A stretch of 64,000 nucleotides of DNA from Pedobacter ginsenosidimutans (GCF_001442625.1 NZ_LMZQ01000028.1:1-64000); one strand, 5' to 3'. Numbered from the stretch's first letter, positions 43,304 through 52,608 are shown. Numbers and translations: made by a program. The notes: a model not told the origin generated them from the sequence alone.

Positions 43304-45574
43304 ATGAAAATCGCCTACATTTCAACCTATCCTCCTCGTGAATGCGGTTTAGCTACATTTAATCAAAATTTGGTTAATGCCCTAAGTTTAAATCCTGCTT
43401 ATAATTCACAGAAAAGCTTTGTTGTTGCATTAAATGAATCGGATGATGTTAATGAACACGATTACCCGAACGAAGTGAAATTCGTTATCCGTCAGCAAAA
43501 TCAAAAAGATTATATTGATGCTGCAGATTTTATCAATAACAGTGATATAGATAGTTGTATTATTGAACATGAATTCGGTATATATGGTGGCAACAGCGGC
43601 GTATTCTTATTGTCCTTAATCAATAGATTAAAAAAACCATTCATTACCATTTTGCATACGGTTTTAAAAGAACCGAATTTTATGCAACAGACCATTATTA
43701 AAGAGATTGCAGTTAAATCATCTAAAGTAGTGGTGATGAGCAAAAAAGCAGTCATGTTTTTGACCAGTATTTACCAAATTCCTAAGGCTTCAATCAAATT
43801 AATCGAGCATGGTGTTCCAGATCTGGAACCTGTACCCAACAACGAAATTGTGCAGAGTGCGCTTTTTACCGATCGAAAGGTGCTTTTTACTTTTGGATTA
43901 ATTAGCAGAAATAAAGGTTTAGAAACCGTAATCAAAGCTTTGCCAGAAATTGTCGCTCAACATCCAGATGTTTTATATGTGATTCTTGGCAATACTCATC
44001 CTGGCGTAGTAAAACATAATGGCGAAGAATATCGCGATAGTTTGAAAGCGTTGGCAAAAGATTTAGGCGTAGAAAACAATATTGCTTTCGTTAATAAATT
44101 TGTATCTGAGGAAGAATTGCACCAGTATTTAACAGCATGTTATTTATACATCACGCCTTATTTAAATGAAGCGCAGATAACCAGCGGCACTTTATCATAT
44201 GCTATTGGTGCTGGCGCAGCAGTAGTTTCTACTCCATATTGGCATGCCCAAGAGCTTTTAGCTGATAATAGAGGCAAATTATTTGATTTCAAAAATGATG
44301 CGCAACTGGCAACCATTGTTAATGAACTATTAAGTGATAAGGATAAATATCAAAAACTAAAGCAAAATGCTTACGAATATGGCTTAAATCTTCGTTGGCC
44401 AGCTATCGGAAGTGTTTATCTTAATGTGTTAAATGAGGCTTTGGCCAATGGAAAAAGACCCGAAAGAGTTACGCCTCCTATTATCGATGTAGAAGGCATG
44501 CCAGCGCTTAACCTAGATCATATTTCATTATTAACAGATGATACCGGAATAATTCAGCATGCCCGTTTTGGCATTCCAAATCTGAAAGAAGGATATTGCA
44601 TTGATGATAATGCGAGGGCATTAATTATGGCATTAATGGCTATCGAGCAGGATAAAAATCCTAAAGCTTTAAAATTCATGCCTGTTTATCTCAGCTTCAT
44701 CCAATATATGCAAACCGATGACGGGAATTTTAGGAATTTCTTGAGCTTTAACCGCAATTATTTGGATGAAATAGGTTCAGAAGATTCTTTTGGCCGTACC
44801 ATCTGGTCATTAGGTTATTTAGTTTGCAGTGCACCCAACAATTCTTACCGTGAATTTGGCAGGGAATTATTTTCGCATGCTATTCCGCATTTTAAAGAAT
44901 TAAAATATCTCCGTGGAAGAGCAAATACGATTATTGGTCTATCCTATTACTTGTGTGCACATCCTGGTGATGAGTTAATCACAAAAGAAATCAATATGTT
45001 GGCCAATTCATTAACGGCATCATATCAAGACAATAAAGATGGCGATTGGCATTGGTTTGAAGATATCCTTACATACGATAATGCAATTCTTCCCTTGGCT
45101 TTGCTTCATCATTACGAAGTTACGGGGAATACAACATCTTATAAAATTGCGATGGAAAGCATTGAGTTTTTAAATAGCTTCTCTTTCGAAAATGGATATC
45201 TAAATCCGGTTGGAAATGCCGGATGGATGAAAAAGCATGGTAAAAATCCTATCTATGATCAACAGGCTATAGAAACGATGGCCATGGTTTTACTCTATGC
45301 TAAAACATTCGAGGTTACTAAGGATGACAAATATTTAAATCTAATGCACATTAGCTATGAGTGGTTTTTAGGGAAAAACAGCCTGCATATTCCTTTATAC
45401 GATTTTGAAACACATGGGTGTGCAGATGGACTACAGTATAACAGTGTGAACAGGAATCAGGGTGCTGAAAGTACATTGGCCTATTTCATCTCCCATTTGG
45501 CCATATTAAAGGCCGCAGAAGCAGAATATGAAACGTTGTCGTCTCCCTTGGTGGAGGCAGATAAATGTAGTTAG
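43304..45574 (+). CDS. Fused GT4 glycosyltransferase and alpha-helical toroid protein
   Basis: 756 aa. N-terminal GT-B glycosyltransferase (about 1-385) opens MKIAYISTYPPRECGLATFN and has TFGLISRNKGLETVIKALPE with a GT4-type acceptor/donor loop. The C-terminal ~370 residues are helical with repeated motifs such as GYCIDDNARALIMALM, GDWHWFEDILTYDNAILPLA and DQQAIETMAMVLLYAK. Those resemble (alpha/alpha)6 glycoside-processing domains. The next gene over on the other strand is a GH130 enzyme. The pair suggests mannoside turnover or synthesis, but the sugar is inferred. Confidence 0.8.
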   Translation: MKIAYISTYPPRECGLATFNQNLVNALSLNPAYNSQKSFVVALNESDDVNEHDYPNEVKFVIRQQNQKDYIDAADFINNSDIDSCIIEHEFGIYGGNSGVFLLSLINRLKKPFITILHTVLKEPNFMQQTIIKEIAVKSSKVVVMSKKAVMFLTSIYQIPKASIKLIEHGVPDLEPVPNNEIVQSALFTDRKVLFTFGLISRNKGLETVIKALPEIVAQHPDVLYVILGNTHPGVVKHNGEEYRDSLKALAKDLGVENNIAFVNKFVSEEELHQYLTACYLYITPYLNEAQITSGTLSYAIGAGAAVVSTPYWHAQELLADNRGKLFDFKNDAQLATIVNELLSDKDKYQKLKQNAYEYGLNLRWPAIGSVYLNVLNEALANGKRPERVTPPIIDVEGMPALNLDHISLLTDDTGIIQHARFGIPNLKEGYCIDDNARALIMALMAIEQDKNPKALKFMPVYLSFIQYMQTDDGNFRNFLSFNRNYLDEIGSEDSFGRTIWSLGYLVCSAPNNSYREFGRELFSHAIPHFKELKYLRGRANTIIGLSYYLCAHPGDELITKEINMLANSLTASYQDNKDGDWHWFEDILTYDNAILPLALLHHYEVTGNTTSYKIAMESIEFLNSFSFENGYLNPVGNAGWMKKHGKNPIYDQQAIETMAMVLLYAKTFEVTKDDKYLNLMHISYEWFLGKNSLHIPLYDFETHGCADGLQYNSVNRNQGAESTLAYFISHLAILKAAEAEYETLSSPLVEADKCS

Positions 45575-45597
45575 AAATTAATTTGTCTGGGAAAGAT

Positions 45598-45632
45598 AAA
45601 AAGGCTGATTCAGAAATGAATCGGCCTTTTTT
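45598..45632 (+). terminator. Terminator of the glycosyltransferase fusion gene
   Basis: AAAAAGGCTGATTC pairs with GAATCGGCCTTTTTT (one G-T) around AGAAAT. Confidence 0.85.
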
Positions 45633-45771
45633 ATGTTGTTTGAAGAATAAGTCGAGACGATCGTCACCCTGACCTGTAGCGGAATGCTACGGAGATAATT
45701 TATTCAGGTCGAATCAGGCTTTCGATATAGATACTGAAACAAGTTCAGCAGGACGGCTTACTATACGATCT

Positions 45772-45839
45772 GTCATCCTGAGCCTGTCGAAGGACTTGTT
45801 TAAATGCCCCTTAAAGCGTTTCGACAAGCTCAACGTGAC
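45772..45839. repeat. Dispersed hairpin repeat, copy 2
   Basis: Arms GTCATCCTGAGCCTGTCGAA and TTCGACAAGCTCAACGTGAC flank a 28-bp centre. Nearly identical to copies 1 and 3. Confidence 0.8.
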
Positions 45840-45889
45840 AAATCGAATGAAACTACAACTGATGACAAAGTCCTCGTGAAAGATCGATT

Positions 45890-47356
45890 TTAATTATTCT
45901 CCAGTAATTTGGCCAGCAGCAACTCCAGATTTACGCTGGCAAACGAAGAACTATAATCAGATAAACCATAAGGAATAATTAATTCGCCATTACTGATAAT
46001 CGATCCGCAGGAATATACCACATTGGGCACGTAACCTTCGCGTTCATCGTTATTAGGAATAATCAATGGTTCTTTTAAATGACCTATCTCTATACTTGGG
46101 TTTTCAAGATCCAATAAACTTACCCCAATACAGTATCTCCGCATTGGCCCCACCCCATGTGTAATTACAATCCATCCTTTTTCTGTTTCTATTGGGGAAC
46201 CACAATTGCCGATCTGTACCAGTTCCCAATCGTAACGTGGTTGCTTTAATAAAACCGGGTTTTCCCAAACATTAACTTTATCAGAAAACATGAGGTAGTT
46301 ATTCCAGCCATCTATCCGACTCATCATCACATACTTTCCTTTGATTTTTCGTGGAAATAAAGCCAGATTCTTATTTTGCGCACCATCGCCATAAAGTGGA
46401 ATCACTTTGAACTCGTAAAAATCTTCGGTTTGTACCAGTTTGGGAATAATTAAAGAACCGTCGAAAGCAGTATATGTGGCATAGTACAGTACTTTGCCAT
46501 CATCTTTAATAAATTTCACAAAACGAGCGTCTTCAATCCCTTTACGCTCAAATTCTGAAATAGGAAAAATTACACGATCAGAAATATCGGTATCTTTAGA
46601 AAAAGTTATGGTATGGTAAGTGTCTGATAGCCAAAGTATTTTATCGTATTCGATTAAACGGGCTGGATTTTCTTTATGTAAACTTTTAGAATCTTTAATG
46701 ATGTTGCTCAAACTGGTGTACTCAAATTTATCATCCAGTTTTGACTCAATTTCTTCCAATACAGAAGGATCGATCTGCGCATAAGCAGCTTTTTTTAAGA
46801 ATAGTTTTTTTACGTAAATGGCATTCTTCACCACCTCAGCCTCATCAACATAATTCCCAACAGGTAAAACCTGGATATTATTGTCTTTATCAATTAAAGC
46901 ACGCCTGAAAACAATTGAAGAAATATGCCCCTCACCTACAGCCCGAAAGCTAATGATTACCCGCTTTTCACCCTCTACTAAGTCGGTTTGATCAGGATCG
47001 TCTACTATGCTTGGATTAAAAAAAGCGGCAGATTCTATTGAGTATTCATGTGTAAAATAAGCACCAATAAGAAGCTTGGTATATTCATCCAAATCCTCTA
47101 TCTCAGTACCCAGGGCAATAAACTGCTTTTTTAATTTTTTGCAATGGCGGGTTAAAATTTTAGTAATATTTCGATGCCTTTTCGAATATTCCTGTAAGAT
47201 GGGCGATATCAACGAAAACACTTTTTCATCTGAAAACTCCAAAACCTTCCTGATTACTTCTAATGCTCTCTCTTCTCCGTTAAAAAAAAAACGGGCAATA
47301 ACTCTCTTAGTATCCGGGTTAACCTTAACAGGTTTACGTTCTATGTATAATCTCAT
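45890..47356 (-). CDS. GH130-family glycoside phosphorylase or mannosidase
   Basis: 488 aa, no signal peptide, so cytoplasmic. The five-bladed propeller part shows FNPSIVDDPDQ near residue 113, RKGIEDARFVKF, MMSRIDGWNNYLMFSDKV, the conserved GNCGSPIETEKGWIVITHGVG and YSCGSIISNGELIIPYGLSD. These match the GH130_3-like group acting on beta-mannosides. Whether it is a phosphorylase or a hydrolase cannot be decided by eye. It lies opposite the GT4 fusion gene. The N-terminal ~100 residues are an extra helical extension. Confidence 0.82.
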   Translation of the reverse strand: MRLYIERKPVKVNPDTKRVIARFFFNGEERALEVIRKVLEFSDEKVFSLISPILQEYSKRHRNITKILTRHCKKLKKQFIALGTEIEDLDEYTKLLIGAYFTHEYSIESAAFFNPSIVDDPDQTDLVEGEKRVIISFRAVGEGHISSIVFRRALIDKDNNIQVLPVGNYVDEAEVVKNAIYVKKLFLKKAAYAQIDPSVLEEIESKLDDKFEYTSLSNIIKDSKSLHKENPARLIEYDKILWLSDTYHTITFSKDTDISDRVIFPISEFERKGIEDARFVKFIKDDGKVLYYATYTAFDGSLIIPKLVQTEDFYEFKVIPLYGDGAQNKNLALFPRKIKGKYVMMSRIDGWNNYLMFSDKVNVWENPVLLKQPRYDWELVQIGNCGSPIETEKGWIVITHGVGPMRRYCIGVSLLDLENPSIEIGHLKEPLIIPNNDEREGYVPNVVYSCGSIISNGELIIPYGLSDYSSSFASVNLELLLAKLLENN

Positions 47357-47512
47357 TATTTATGCTGTTTTGTAGTAATTTAAAGCCTTCGTCCTCATTT
47401 CTTTCAACTTTATATTAACGAAATTTACGACTTAATTGTTTATATTATCTACAGTATTTGCACATAATTTTTACCTTTAGTTATTCACCCTTATATATTA
47501 ATTAAACCTTAA

Positions 47513-48604
47513 ATGCATTACGAAAAAGCAGATAACATGATTACATCAGATGAAACCTTGCGTTTAGGAAAATTAAGATACTATGAGATTTTAAGTACAC
47601 CTGCAGAAAGTGCTTTTGATCAGATTGCACAACTGGCTGCTGAAATATTTGATGTTCCGAATGCAGGTATCGGTTTTCAGACGGATGGCGACATTTTTAT
47701 GAAAGCTCAAGTGGGATCACCAATCGGCTTATCTCTAAAAAATGATGCATTTTCTTTTTTTGCCTCTGCTCCAATCAGCTCGCCTGAGGGTTATCCTATC
47801 GGACTGATTTACGTGGCCGATACCAAATTTAAAACAGCAGAAGAGCAGCAGCTAAAAATGCTGGGGCATTTAGCGGGTATGGTAATGGAAAAACTGGAGG
47901 CTAGAATTGCAACCAGAAGAGCGCTAAGGGCCTACGATGATCGTTTACATGTACTTGTTCATGATCTTAAAAACCCGATGACGACCATTTCACTTCAATC
48001 TGAATTGCTGGGACGCAGTCCCGGTATTGACGACAAAGCTTCATTAATTGCCAATAAGATTAATGCACAATCGAAAAGAATGATTGATAATTTAAATGAC
48101 ATTTTGAGCGTTGCCCGGAAAGAAGCTCACTCATTTAAGCCCAAAAAAGCGAAAGTTGACCTGAAAGAGGTGCTCGAAGAGGTAAAGTTTAATTTGGATT
48201 TAGCGCTTAAACGTAAAAACCAAACCGTTTTGACCGATATTCATGCTCCGGTAGAAATTTTTGGTGACGCGGATAAACTTAAGGTTGTTTTTAACCAGTT
48301 ACTGGACAATGCCATTAAATTTTCTCCAAAAGGAAAGGAAATTAAAATATCACACCAAACTGCAGAAAATGAAGTAACCATTGCAATAAAAGATAACGGT
48401 GTGGGTTTAACGGAAGAAGATCTTGACAAAATTTTCTTAAAATTCGCAACATTAACGGCTACGGCTACAGATCATGAAAATACCTATGCTTTGGGATTGA
48501 TCACCGTAAATGCCTTAGTGGATATACATAAGGGAAGATTGTGGGTAGAAAGCGACGGAAAAGATTTAGGTGCAACATTTTACGTAACGCTACCCATTAA
48601 ATAA
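47513..48604 (+). CDS. GAF-domain sensor histidine kinase
   Basis: 363 aa, soluble. An N-terminal GAF-like domain (about 20-130) is followed by HisKA with His in RLHVLVHDLKNPMTTISL and a HATPase with NQLLDNAIKFSP and DNGVGL. The G2 box is weak (LGLITVNALVDIHKGRL instead of GLGLxI). No transmembrane segment, so it senses an internal signal. The start could be the ATG at 47513 or the one at 47537 (MITSDETLRLGKL). The last 15 bases overlap the convergent metallophosphoesterase gene. Confidence 0.85.
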   Translation: MHYEKADNMITSDETLRLGKLRYYEILSTPAESAFDQIAQLAAEIFDVPNAGIGFQTDGDIFMKAQVGSPIGLSLKNDAFSFFASAPISSPEGYPIGLIYVADTKFKTAEEQQLKMLGHLAGMVMEKLEARIATRRALRAYDDRLHVLVHDLKNPMTTISLQSELLGRSPGIDDKASLIANKINAQSKRMIDNLNDILSVARKEAHSFKPKKAKVDLKEVLEEVKFNLDLALKRKNQTVLTDIHAPVEIFGDADKLKVVFNQLLDNAIKFSPKGKEIKISHQTAENEVTIAIKDNGVGLTEEDLDKIFLKFATLTATATDHENTYALGLITVNALVDIHKGRLWVESDGKDLGATFYVTLPIK

Positions 48605-49693
48605 GTTTAAATCTAATAACTCGCTGAGTTTCATTTCTTCGAGTAAAATTCTTTCAGGAATAGCATTTCTATGGTATGACCATTTTATTAACCTTATAGA
48701 GCCATTCTCGATTTCGATACCAGTCATATCGCCATCACTAAAACAACAACATCCGCTATTAAAATAACCAGGTTTGTATTTGCCTAAACGTGGCGTTTTG
48801 TCTCCTTCTTTTATCAGTTTACGAAGCTCTGCATTTAAAACAGCAAGATCATCAGCATTCTTTTCTTTTTTTGCTTTATTCAGTTTTATGTAAATCCGTT
48901 CCAGGTGTGTTAACGAAGCAAAAACCGGCTGGTGTGTATGCCCCGTAATTAAAGCCAGGTTCTTTTTTGTAGCTACCCAGCTGTACATGAGTGCATTGTG
49001 CGCTGTTTTAAGCTGGTTGCTGTATGCTGGTGTATTGGGGTTAATTTGAAGGTACGATTGCAATGGTGCCCAAACGGTACTCACAAACCATTTGCTAAAC
49101 CAGTTGCCATCACTCTGTAAATCGCCCTGATGGCCATGGGTCAAGAAAATATCGAGTTTGCTTTCTCCTACTGGCATTCTTAAGATCGCACCTTCATAAA
49201 TATGGATTTTAGTTCCGTAAATTCTATTGAGGTTAAACCCTGCTAAAGGATCATTATCCCAATATAAATCGTGGTTGCCGAATATTTTAGTGAAATGGTT
49301 TTTTGAAATAAAAGCTTTTTCTGCTTCGAAAGTATCCTTATTGTGTTTAATTACAGATTCTAGCAAATTCTCCCAGAGTTCCTCGCTATCGCCCAAATTT
49401 ATGTAATGGAAATCTTGTTGGTTGTAATATTCGAGTGCCTTTAAATAATTCTTTTCAGCTAAAGTAAAATCATCGGCATAATCACGGGCACCCTTATGCT
49501 GATCTGATAAAATGATAAATTTATCAGTTTGGGTAACTTCAAAAATAAGTCCACGTTTACCAGGTGTTGTATTGGTGGTTTTATAAAGTTTATTTAAAGC
49601 CGCATGAATGCGTTTACGGTTGGGCCTTGAACCAAATTTATTCGACATGCGAATAATCCAGGCATTGAGTAAACGTTGTAAGAGTTTTCGCAT
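48590..49693 (-). CDS. Calcineurin-like metallophosphoesterase
   Basis: 367 aa. Metal-binding motifs in the usual order are SDQHKGA, INLGDSEELWE, FGNHDLYWD, LTHGHQGD and TGHTHQPVF. An insert of helices follows the last motif. The substrate is unknown; this resembles the UDP-diacylglucosamine hydrolase/nucleotide group only loosely. It is convergent with the histidine kinase gene (15-bp overlap). Confidence 0.83.
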   Translation of the reverse strand: MRKLLQRLLNAWIIRMSNKFGSRPNRKRIHAALNKLYKTTNTTPGKRGLIFEVTQTDKFIILSDQHKGARDYADDFTLAEKNYLKALEYYNQQDFHYINLGDSEELWENLLESVIKHNKDTFEAEKAFISKNHFTKIFGNHDLYWDNDPLAGFNLNRIYGTKIHIYEGAILRMPVGESKLDIFLTHGHQGDLQSDGNWFSKWFVSTVWAPLQSYLQINPNTPAYSNQLKTAHNALMYSWVATKKNLALITGHTHQPVFASLTHLERIYIKLNKAKKEKNADDLAVLNAELRKLIKEGDKTPRLGKYKPGYFNSGCCCFSDGDMTGIEIENGSIRLIKWSYHRNAIPERILLEEMKLSELLDLNLFNG

Positions 49694-49800
49694 GTATAAA
49701 ATGAGCCTTCGCTAGTATTATTGTTTCTCAAAATAACAAAAAATATCATCAATCGTTTTTTCTGAAAAGCAATAGTGTAATTCTTAGGTTAAGTTCGGCC

Positions 49801-49860
49801 TTGCTTTCCGTTTTATGCCGATGAAAAATCGACATGCTCACTCCAATCAAGTTTAGTTTA
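49801..49860 (+). repeat. Decayed intergenic element of a third repeat family
   Basis: GCTTTCCGTTTTATGCCGAT followed later by CTCCAATCAAG. A similar order of motifs occurs at 60191-60265 and, on the minus strand, around 6301-6360. Conservation is partial. Confidence 0.35.
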
Positions 49861-49940
49861 CACCGGTTAATCGCTTTTATTAAAGTCAGTTCCTTTCTAT
49901 CGCCGATTAAATAAAGACTTTATTTTAAATAATATTTAAC

Positions 49941-49948
49941 TAAATTTG
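49941..49948 (+). promoter_or_regulatory. -7 element overlapping the 5' end of the DUF763 gene
   Basis: TAAATTTG matches TAnnTTTG and ends six bases before the TTG start at 49955. The transcript would begin at the start codon. Confidence 0.4.
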
Positions 49949-49954
49949 TTAGTA

Positions 49955-51157
49955 TTGAAAAGATCAGGAAGCGCAGATTTACCCCTACATTATGGCCATG
50001 TACCACCATGGCTGGCGCAGCGTATGGCAACACTTGGCCTGGCCATAACGGAAGCGATACTATTAGAATATGGCAAAGCAGAAGTAATACGCCGCTTAAG
50101 CAGTCCTTTTTGGTTTCAGAGTTTAGGTGCGGTAATGGGGATGGACTGGCATTCGTCTGGTATTACGACATCGGTAATGGGCGCTTTAAAGAAATCGATT
50201 AATCCCTTATCGAAAGAGTTGGGCATTTACATTTGCGGAGGCAAAGGAAAACACAGCAGAGAAACGCCAAATGAACTTTTAAAAATTGCCGATAAAACGG
50301 GTTTAAATGGAACAGCATTGGTTCGGGCCAGTAAACTCAGTGCAAAAGTAGACAATACGGCCATTCAAGACGGTTTTCAACTGTATCTTCATAGTTTTAT
50401 TTTAAGCAGCGAGGGCGATTGGGCAGTAGTGCAACAAGGCATGAGCGATAGTAGCTCGACAGCAAGAAGATACCACTGGCATTCTGAAAACCTAAAATCA
50501 TTTGTCGAAGAACCACATACCGGTATCTGTGGTATTAATCAAGGCAAGATCCTGAACCTAACGGCTAATGATGCTGATAAGACGAGGCAGAGTATGATGA
50601 GCATTACAGCTGAATCGCCAGTAAGGATGCTTAATGAAATACAAAAACTGGTATTGCCCGATCATCATGAAGTAAAATCGAAAGATGTAGATTTGAAACG
50701 TTTAGGAAGTATTTTATGGCTGGCACAGGAAAAGCAACCGAGAGATTTTGAGGAATTATTATTACTCGAAGGCATGGGGCCAAGAACCTTACAATCGATG
50801 GCTTTAGTGAGTGAGGTGATTTATGGTACACCTTCGCGATTTAGCGACCCTGCCCGTTATTCTTTTGCACATGGCGGCAAAGATGGACATCCCTTCCCTG
50901 TTCCGGTAAATGTTTATGATGAGACCATAAGTGTTTTGCAGAAAGCAATTGAAAAAGCGAAGATTGGAAACACAGATAAACAACAAGCCATCAAATCATT
51001 GCATCAAATTGCCCGTAATGCAGAAAAAGATTTTATTCCGAATATGGATTTTGAAAAGGTGATTCAAAAAGAACGTGCTGAAAGCTGGAAATATGGAGGC
51101 AGAACAGTTTTTGGGAAAGAAAAACCGCCAAAGGATGAGCAATTGAAGTTGTTTTAG
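49955..51157 (+). CDS. DUF763 family protein
   Basis: 400 aa with TTG start at 49955, giving MKRSGSADLPLHYGHVPPWL, the typical opening of DUF763 (the longer frame to 49946 adds only three residues and overlaps the promoter). Conserved parts include WFQSLGAVMGMDWHSSGIT, GVCGGKGKHSR-like YICGGKGKHSRETP, HSFILSSEGDWAVVQQGM and RRYHWHSE, and a Cys-containing GICGINQG. The family occurs in archaea and bacteria; function is unknown, with some resemblance to helix-hairpin-helix DNA-binding proteins (LLLEGMGPRTLQSMALVSEV). Confidence 0.88.
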   Translation: MKRSGSADLPLHYGHVPPWLAQRMATLGLAITEAILLEYGKAEVIRRLSSPFWFQSLGAVMGMDWHSSGITTSVMGALKKSINPLSKELGIYICGGKGKHSRETPNELLKIADKTGLNGTALVRASKLSAKVDNTAIQDGFQLYLHSFILSSEGDWAVVQQGMSDSSSTARRYHWHSENLKSFVEEPHTGICGINQGKILNLTANDADKTRQSMMSITAESPVRMLNEIQKLVLPDHHEVKSKDVDLKRLGSILWLAQEKQPRDFEELLLLEGMGPRTLQSMALVSEVIYGTPSRFSDPARYSFAHGGKDGHPFPVPVNVYDETISVLQKAIEKAKIGNTDKQQAIKSLHQIARNAEKDFIPNMDFEKVIQKERAESWKYGGRTVFGKEKPPKDEQLKLF

Positions 51158-51167
51158 ATAGAAGCTA

Positions 51168-51294
51168 TCCGGAGAGTTCCAACGGGCTCTACGGATTAAG
51201 GAATGGATAAGAGTCTTTGACTCGCTATGATATTGAGTTTAAAAACTCAATCTTATTCATAAATCCGTAGAGACGCTGCGCTTAACTCTACGGA
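51168..51294. repeat. RAYT-associated double-hairpin repeat, unit 1
   Basis: A ~127-bp unit of two outer hairpins and a middle part. Hairpin A here is TCCGGAGAG...CTCTACGGA (one variant base); hairpin B is TCCGTAGAG...CTCTACGGA. The middle has GAGTC/GACTC and TTGAGTTT/AAACTCAA inverted repeats. Confidence 0.85.
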
Positions 51295-51358
51295 CAGAGC
51301 ATGCACTGAGCTTGAATTAGGTTCCTAAACTTTAGGAATAGATATGTGAATAGATCTG

Positions 51359-51492
51359 TCCGTAGAGTTCCAACGGGCTCTACAGATTAAGGAATGGATA
51401 AGAGTCTCTGACTCGTTTTTTATTGTTGAGTTATAAGCTCGTTTTTATTCGCAGGTCCGTAGAGATGCTGCGCTTAATTTTAACTCTACAGA
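51359..51492. repeat. RAYT-associated double-hairpin repeat, unit 2
   Basis: Same layout as unit 1 with a diverged middle (GTTGAGTTATAAGCTCG) and CTCTACAGA closings. It ends 24 bp before the RAYT stop codon. Confidence 0.8.
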
Positions 51493-51516
51493 TAGTAATA
51501 TCAATCCTATCCAAAA

Positions 51517-52074
51517 TCATTCTATAAAATCTACCTCTATTAACCCCTTTGTTGTTGTGTAATAATCAATTGCTGAAGAATAAACATATTCTTCAGCGTT
51601 TCTAACAGCCCCCGATCTCACTGGATTTTCGTGTAAATAATTAAGTCTTTGATCCATCATTTCATTTGTAGAAAGTTCGACCGGATGATTTTCCTGCTGC
51701 CAAAACTGATAATCTTTGTTTCTTCTATTTTCTTCACCAGCTTTTTTAAATATCCAAAGCATCCAACTTCGTCTACTTTCGTGATTATTATTTTTGATTG
51801 CTTTAATAACGTTACTTGAAGTAAACTTTTTAAAATCTCTCAATGCGCCAGACAAATTATTGTTTTCATCTATCGACAAAATCAAATGTAGATGATTGCT
51901 CATAATACACCAGGCATGAATTTTTAAACCTTTATTCTTTTGGCAATAAATTAAGCTTTCTACAATAATATCCGAATATTCCTTTCTGGTGAATACATCT
52001 ACCCATTGTACTGTAGCAAATGTTATAAAATATATAGCTTCCTGATCTTTTATTTGATAACCGTTTTCTCCCAT
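51517..52074 (-). CDS. REP-associated tyrosine transposase (RAYT, Y1/HUH family)
   Basis: 185 aa. The HUH motif is HLH (residues 61-63, in MSNHLHLILS), and the catalytic Tyr146 lies in LNYLHENPVRSG, the standard context for RAYTs. FTRKEYSDIIVESL and the SWMLWIFKKAGEENRR segment fit the family. RAYTs process REP hairpins as single-stranded DNA. Four near-identical paired hairpin repeats flank the gene, two on each side, which supports the assignment. The length is typical and the frame is intact, so it may be active. Confidence 0.9.
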   Translation of the reverse strand: MGENGYQIKDQEAIYFITFATVQWVDVFTRKEYSDIIVESLIYCQKNKGLKIHAWCIMSNHLHLILSIDENNNLSGALRDFKKFTSSNVIKAIKNNNHESRRSWMLWIFKKAGEENRRNKDYQFWQQENHPVELSTNEMMDQRLNYLHENPVRSGAVRNAEEYVYSSAIDYYTTTKGLIEVDFIE

Positions 52075-52136
52075 ATACCAATATAAGCTTTAAGATTAAG
52101 ATATTTATAGCCTCTTAAAAGATGCTACTGATTATA

Positions 52137-52200
52137 TGCAGGATAAAAGTCTCTGAGTCAATCTTTAATGTTCAGTTATAAACTCTGTTTTATTCGCAGG
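52137..52200. repeat. Degenerate partial RAYT-associated repeat
   Basis: The middle portion GGATAAAAGTCTCTGAGTC... AACTCTGTTTTATTCGCAGG resembles the centre of unit 2; the outer hairpins are decayed. Confidence 0.5.
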
Positions 52201-52222
52201 TGTTAGAGCTATGTTAGAGCTA

Positions 52223-52349
52223 TCCGTAGAGTTCCAACGGGCTCTACGGATTAAGGAATGGATAAGAGTCTCTGACTCGCTATGATATTGAGTTTGAAAA
52301 CTCAATTTTATTCATAAATCCGTAGAGACGCTGTGCTTAACTCTACGGA
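52223..52349. repeat. RAYT-associated double-hairpin repeat, unit 3
   Basis: Full ~127-bp unit with intact hairpins TCCGTAGAG/CTCTACGGA at both ends, in the same orientation as units 1, 2 and 4. Confidence 0.85.
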
Positions 52350-52384
52350 CAGAACGTATAAGCCTTTCCTGAATGTTAGATCTA

Positions 52385-52508
52385 CTTGTAGAGTTCCAAC
52401 GGGCTCTACGGACAGAATGGATAAGAGTCTCTGACTCGCTATGATATTGAGTTTGAAAACTCAATTTTATTCATAAATCCGTAGAGACGCTGCGCTTAAC
52501 TCTACGGA
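52385..52508. repeat. RAYT-associated double-hairpin repeat, unit 4
   Basis: Full unit; the first hairpin begins TTGTAGAG and its join to the middle part is shortened (CGGACAGAATGG instead of CGGATTAAGGAATGG). The second hairpin is intact. Confidence 0.85.
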
Positions 52509-52525
52509 CAGAAGGAATATGAAAG

Positions 52526-52546
52526 GTCTTAGCGAGACGCTAAGAC
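52526..52546. repeat. Perfect 8-bp hairpin near the gltD end
   Basis: GTCTTAGC pairs with GCTAAGAC around GAGAC. It is unrelated to the adjacent RAYT repeats and has no T run. Confidence 0.5.
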
Positions 52547-52608
52547 TAGAGAATTCAACTCCGTGCTTCCGTGGCAGAAAATAATTGAAGATTAATAAAA
52601 ACAAAAAA

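Larger units (their letters stand above)
45575..45889. other. Intergenic region between two glycan genes
   Basis: Holds a terminator and one copy of the dispersed hairpin repeat. Fragments of the same repeat (GTCACCCTGACC near 45664) precede it. No gene is visible. Confidence 0.5.

Noticed and set aside
49946..49954. Longer DUF763 start (TTG at 49946)
   Set aside because: It overlaps the promoter and adds residues absent from the usual MKRSG N-terminus.
51158..52512. CRISPR-like array (regularly repeated hairpins)
   Set aside because: Units are ~125 bp with internal inverted repeats and no unique 30-40 bp spacers, and they flank a RAYT transposase. They are REP/BIME units.
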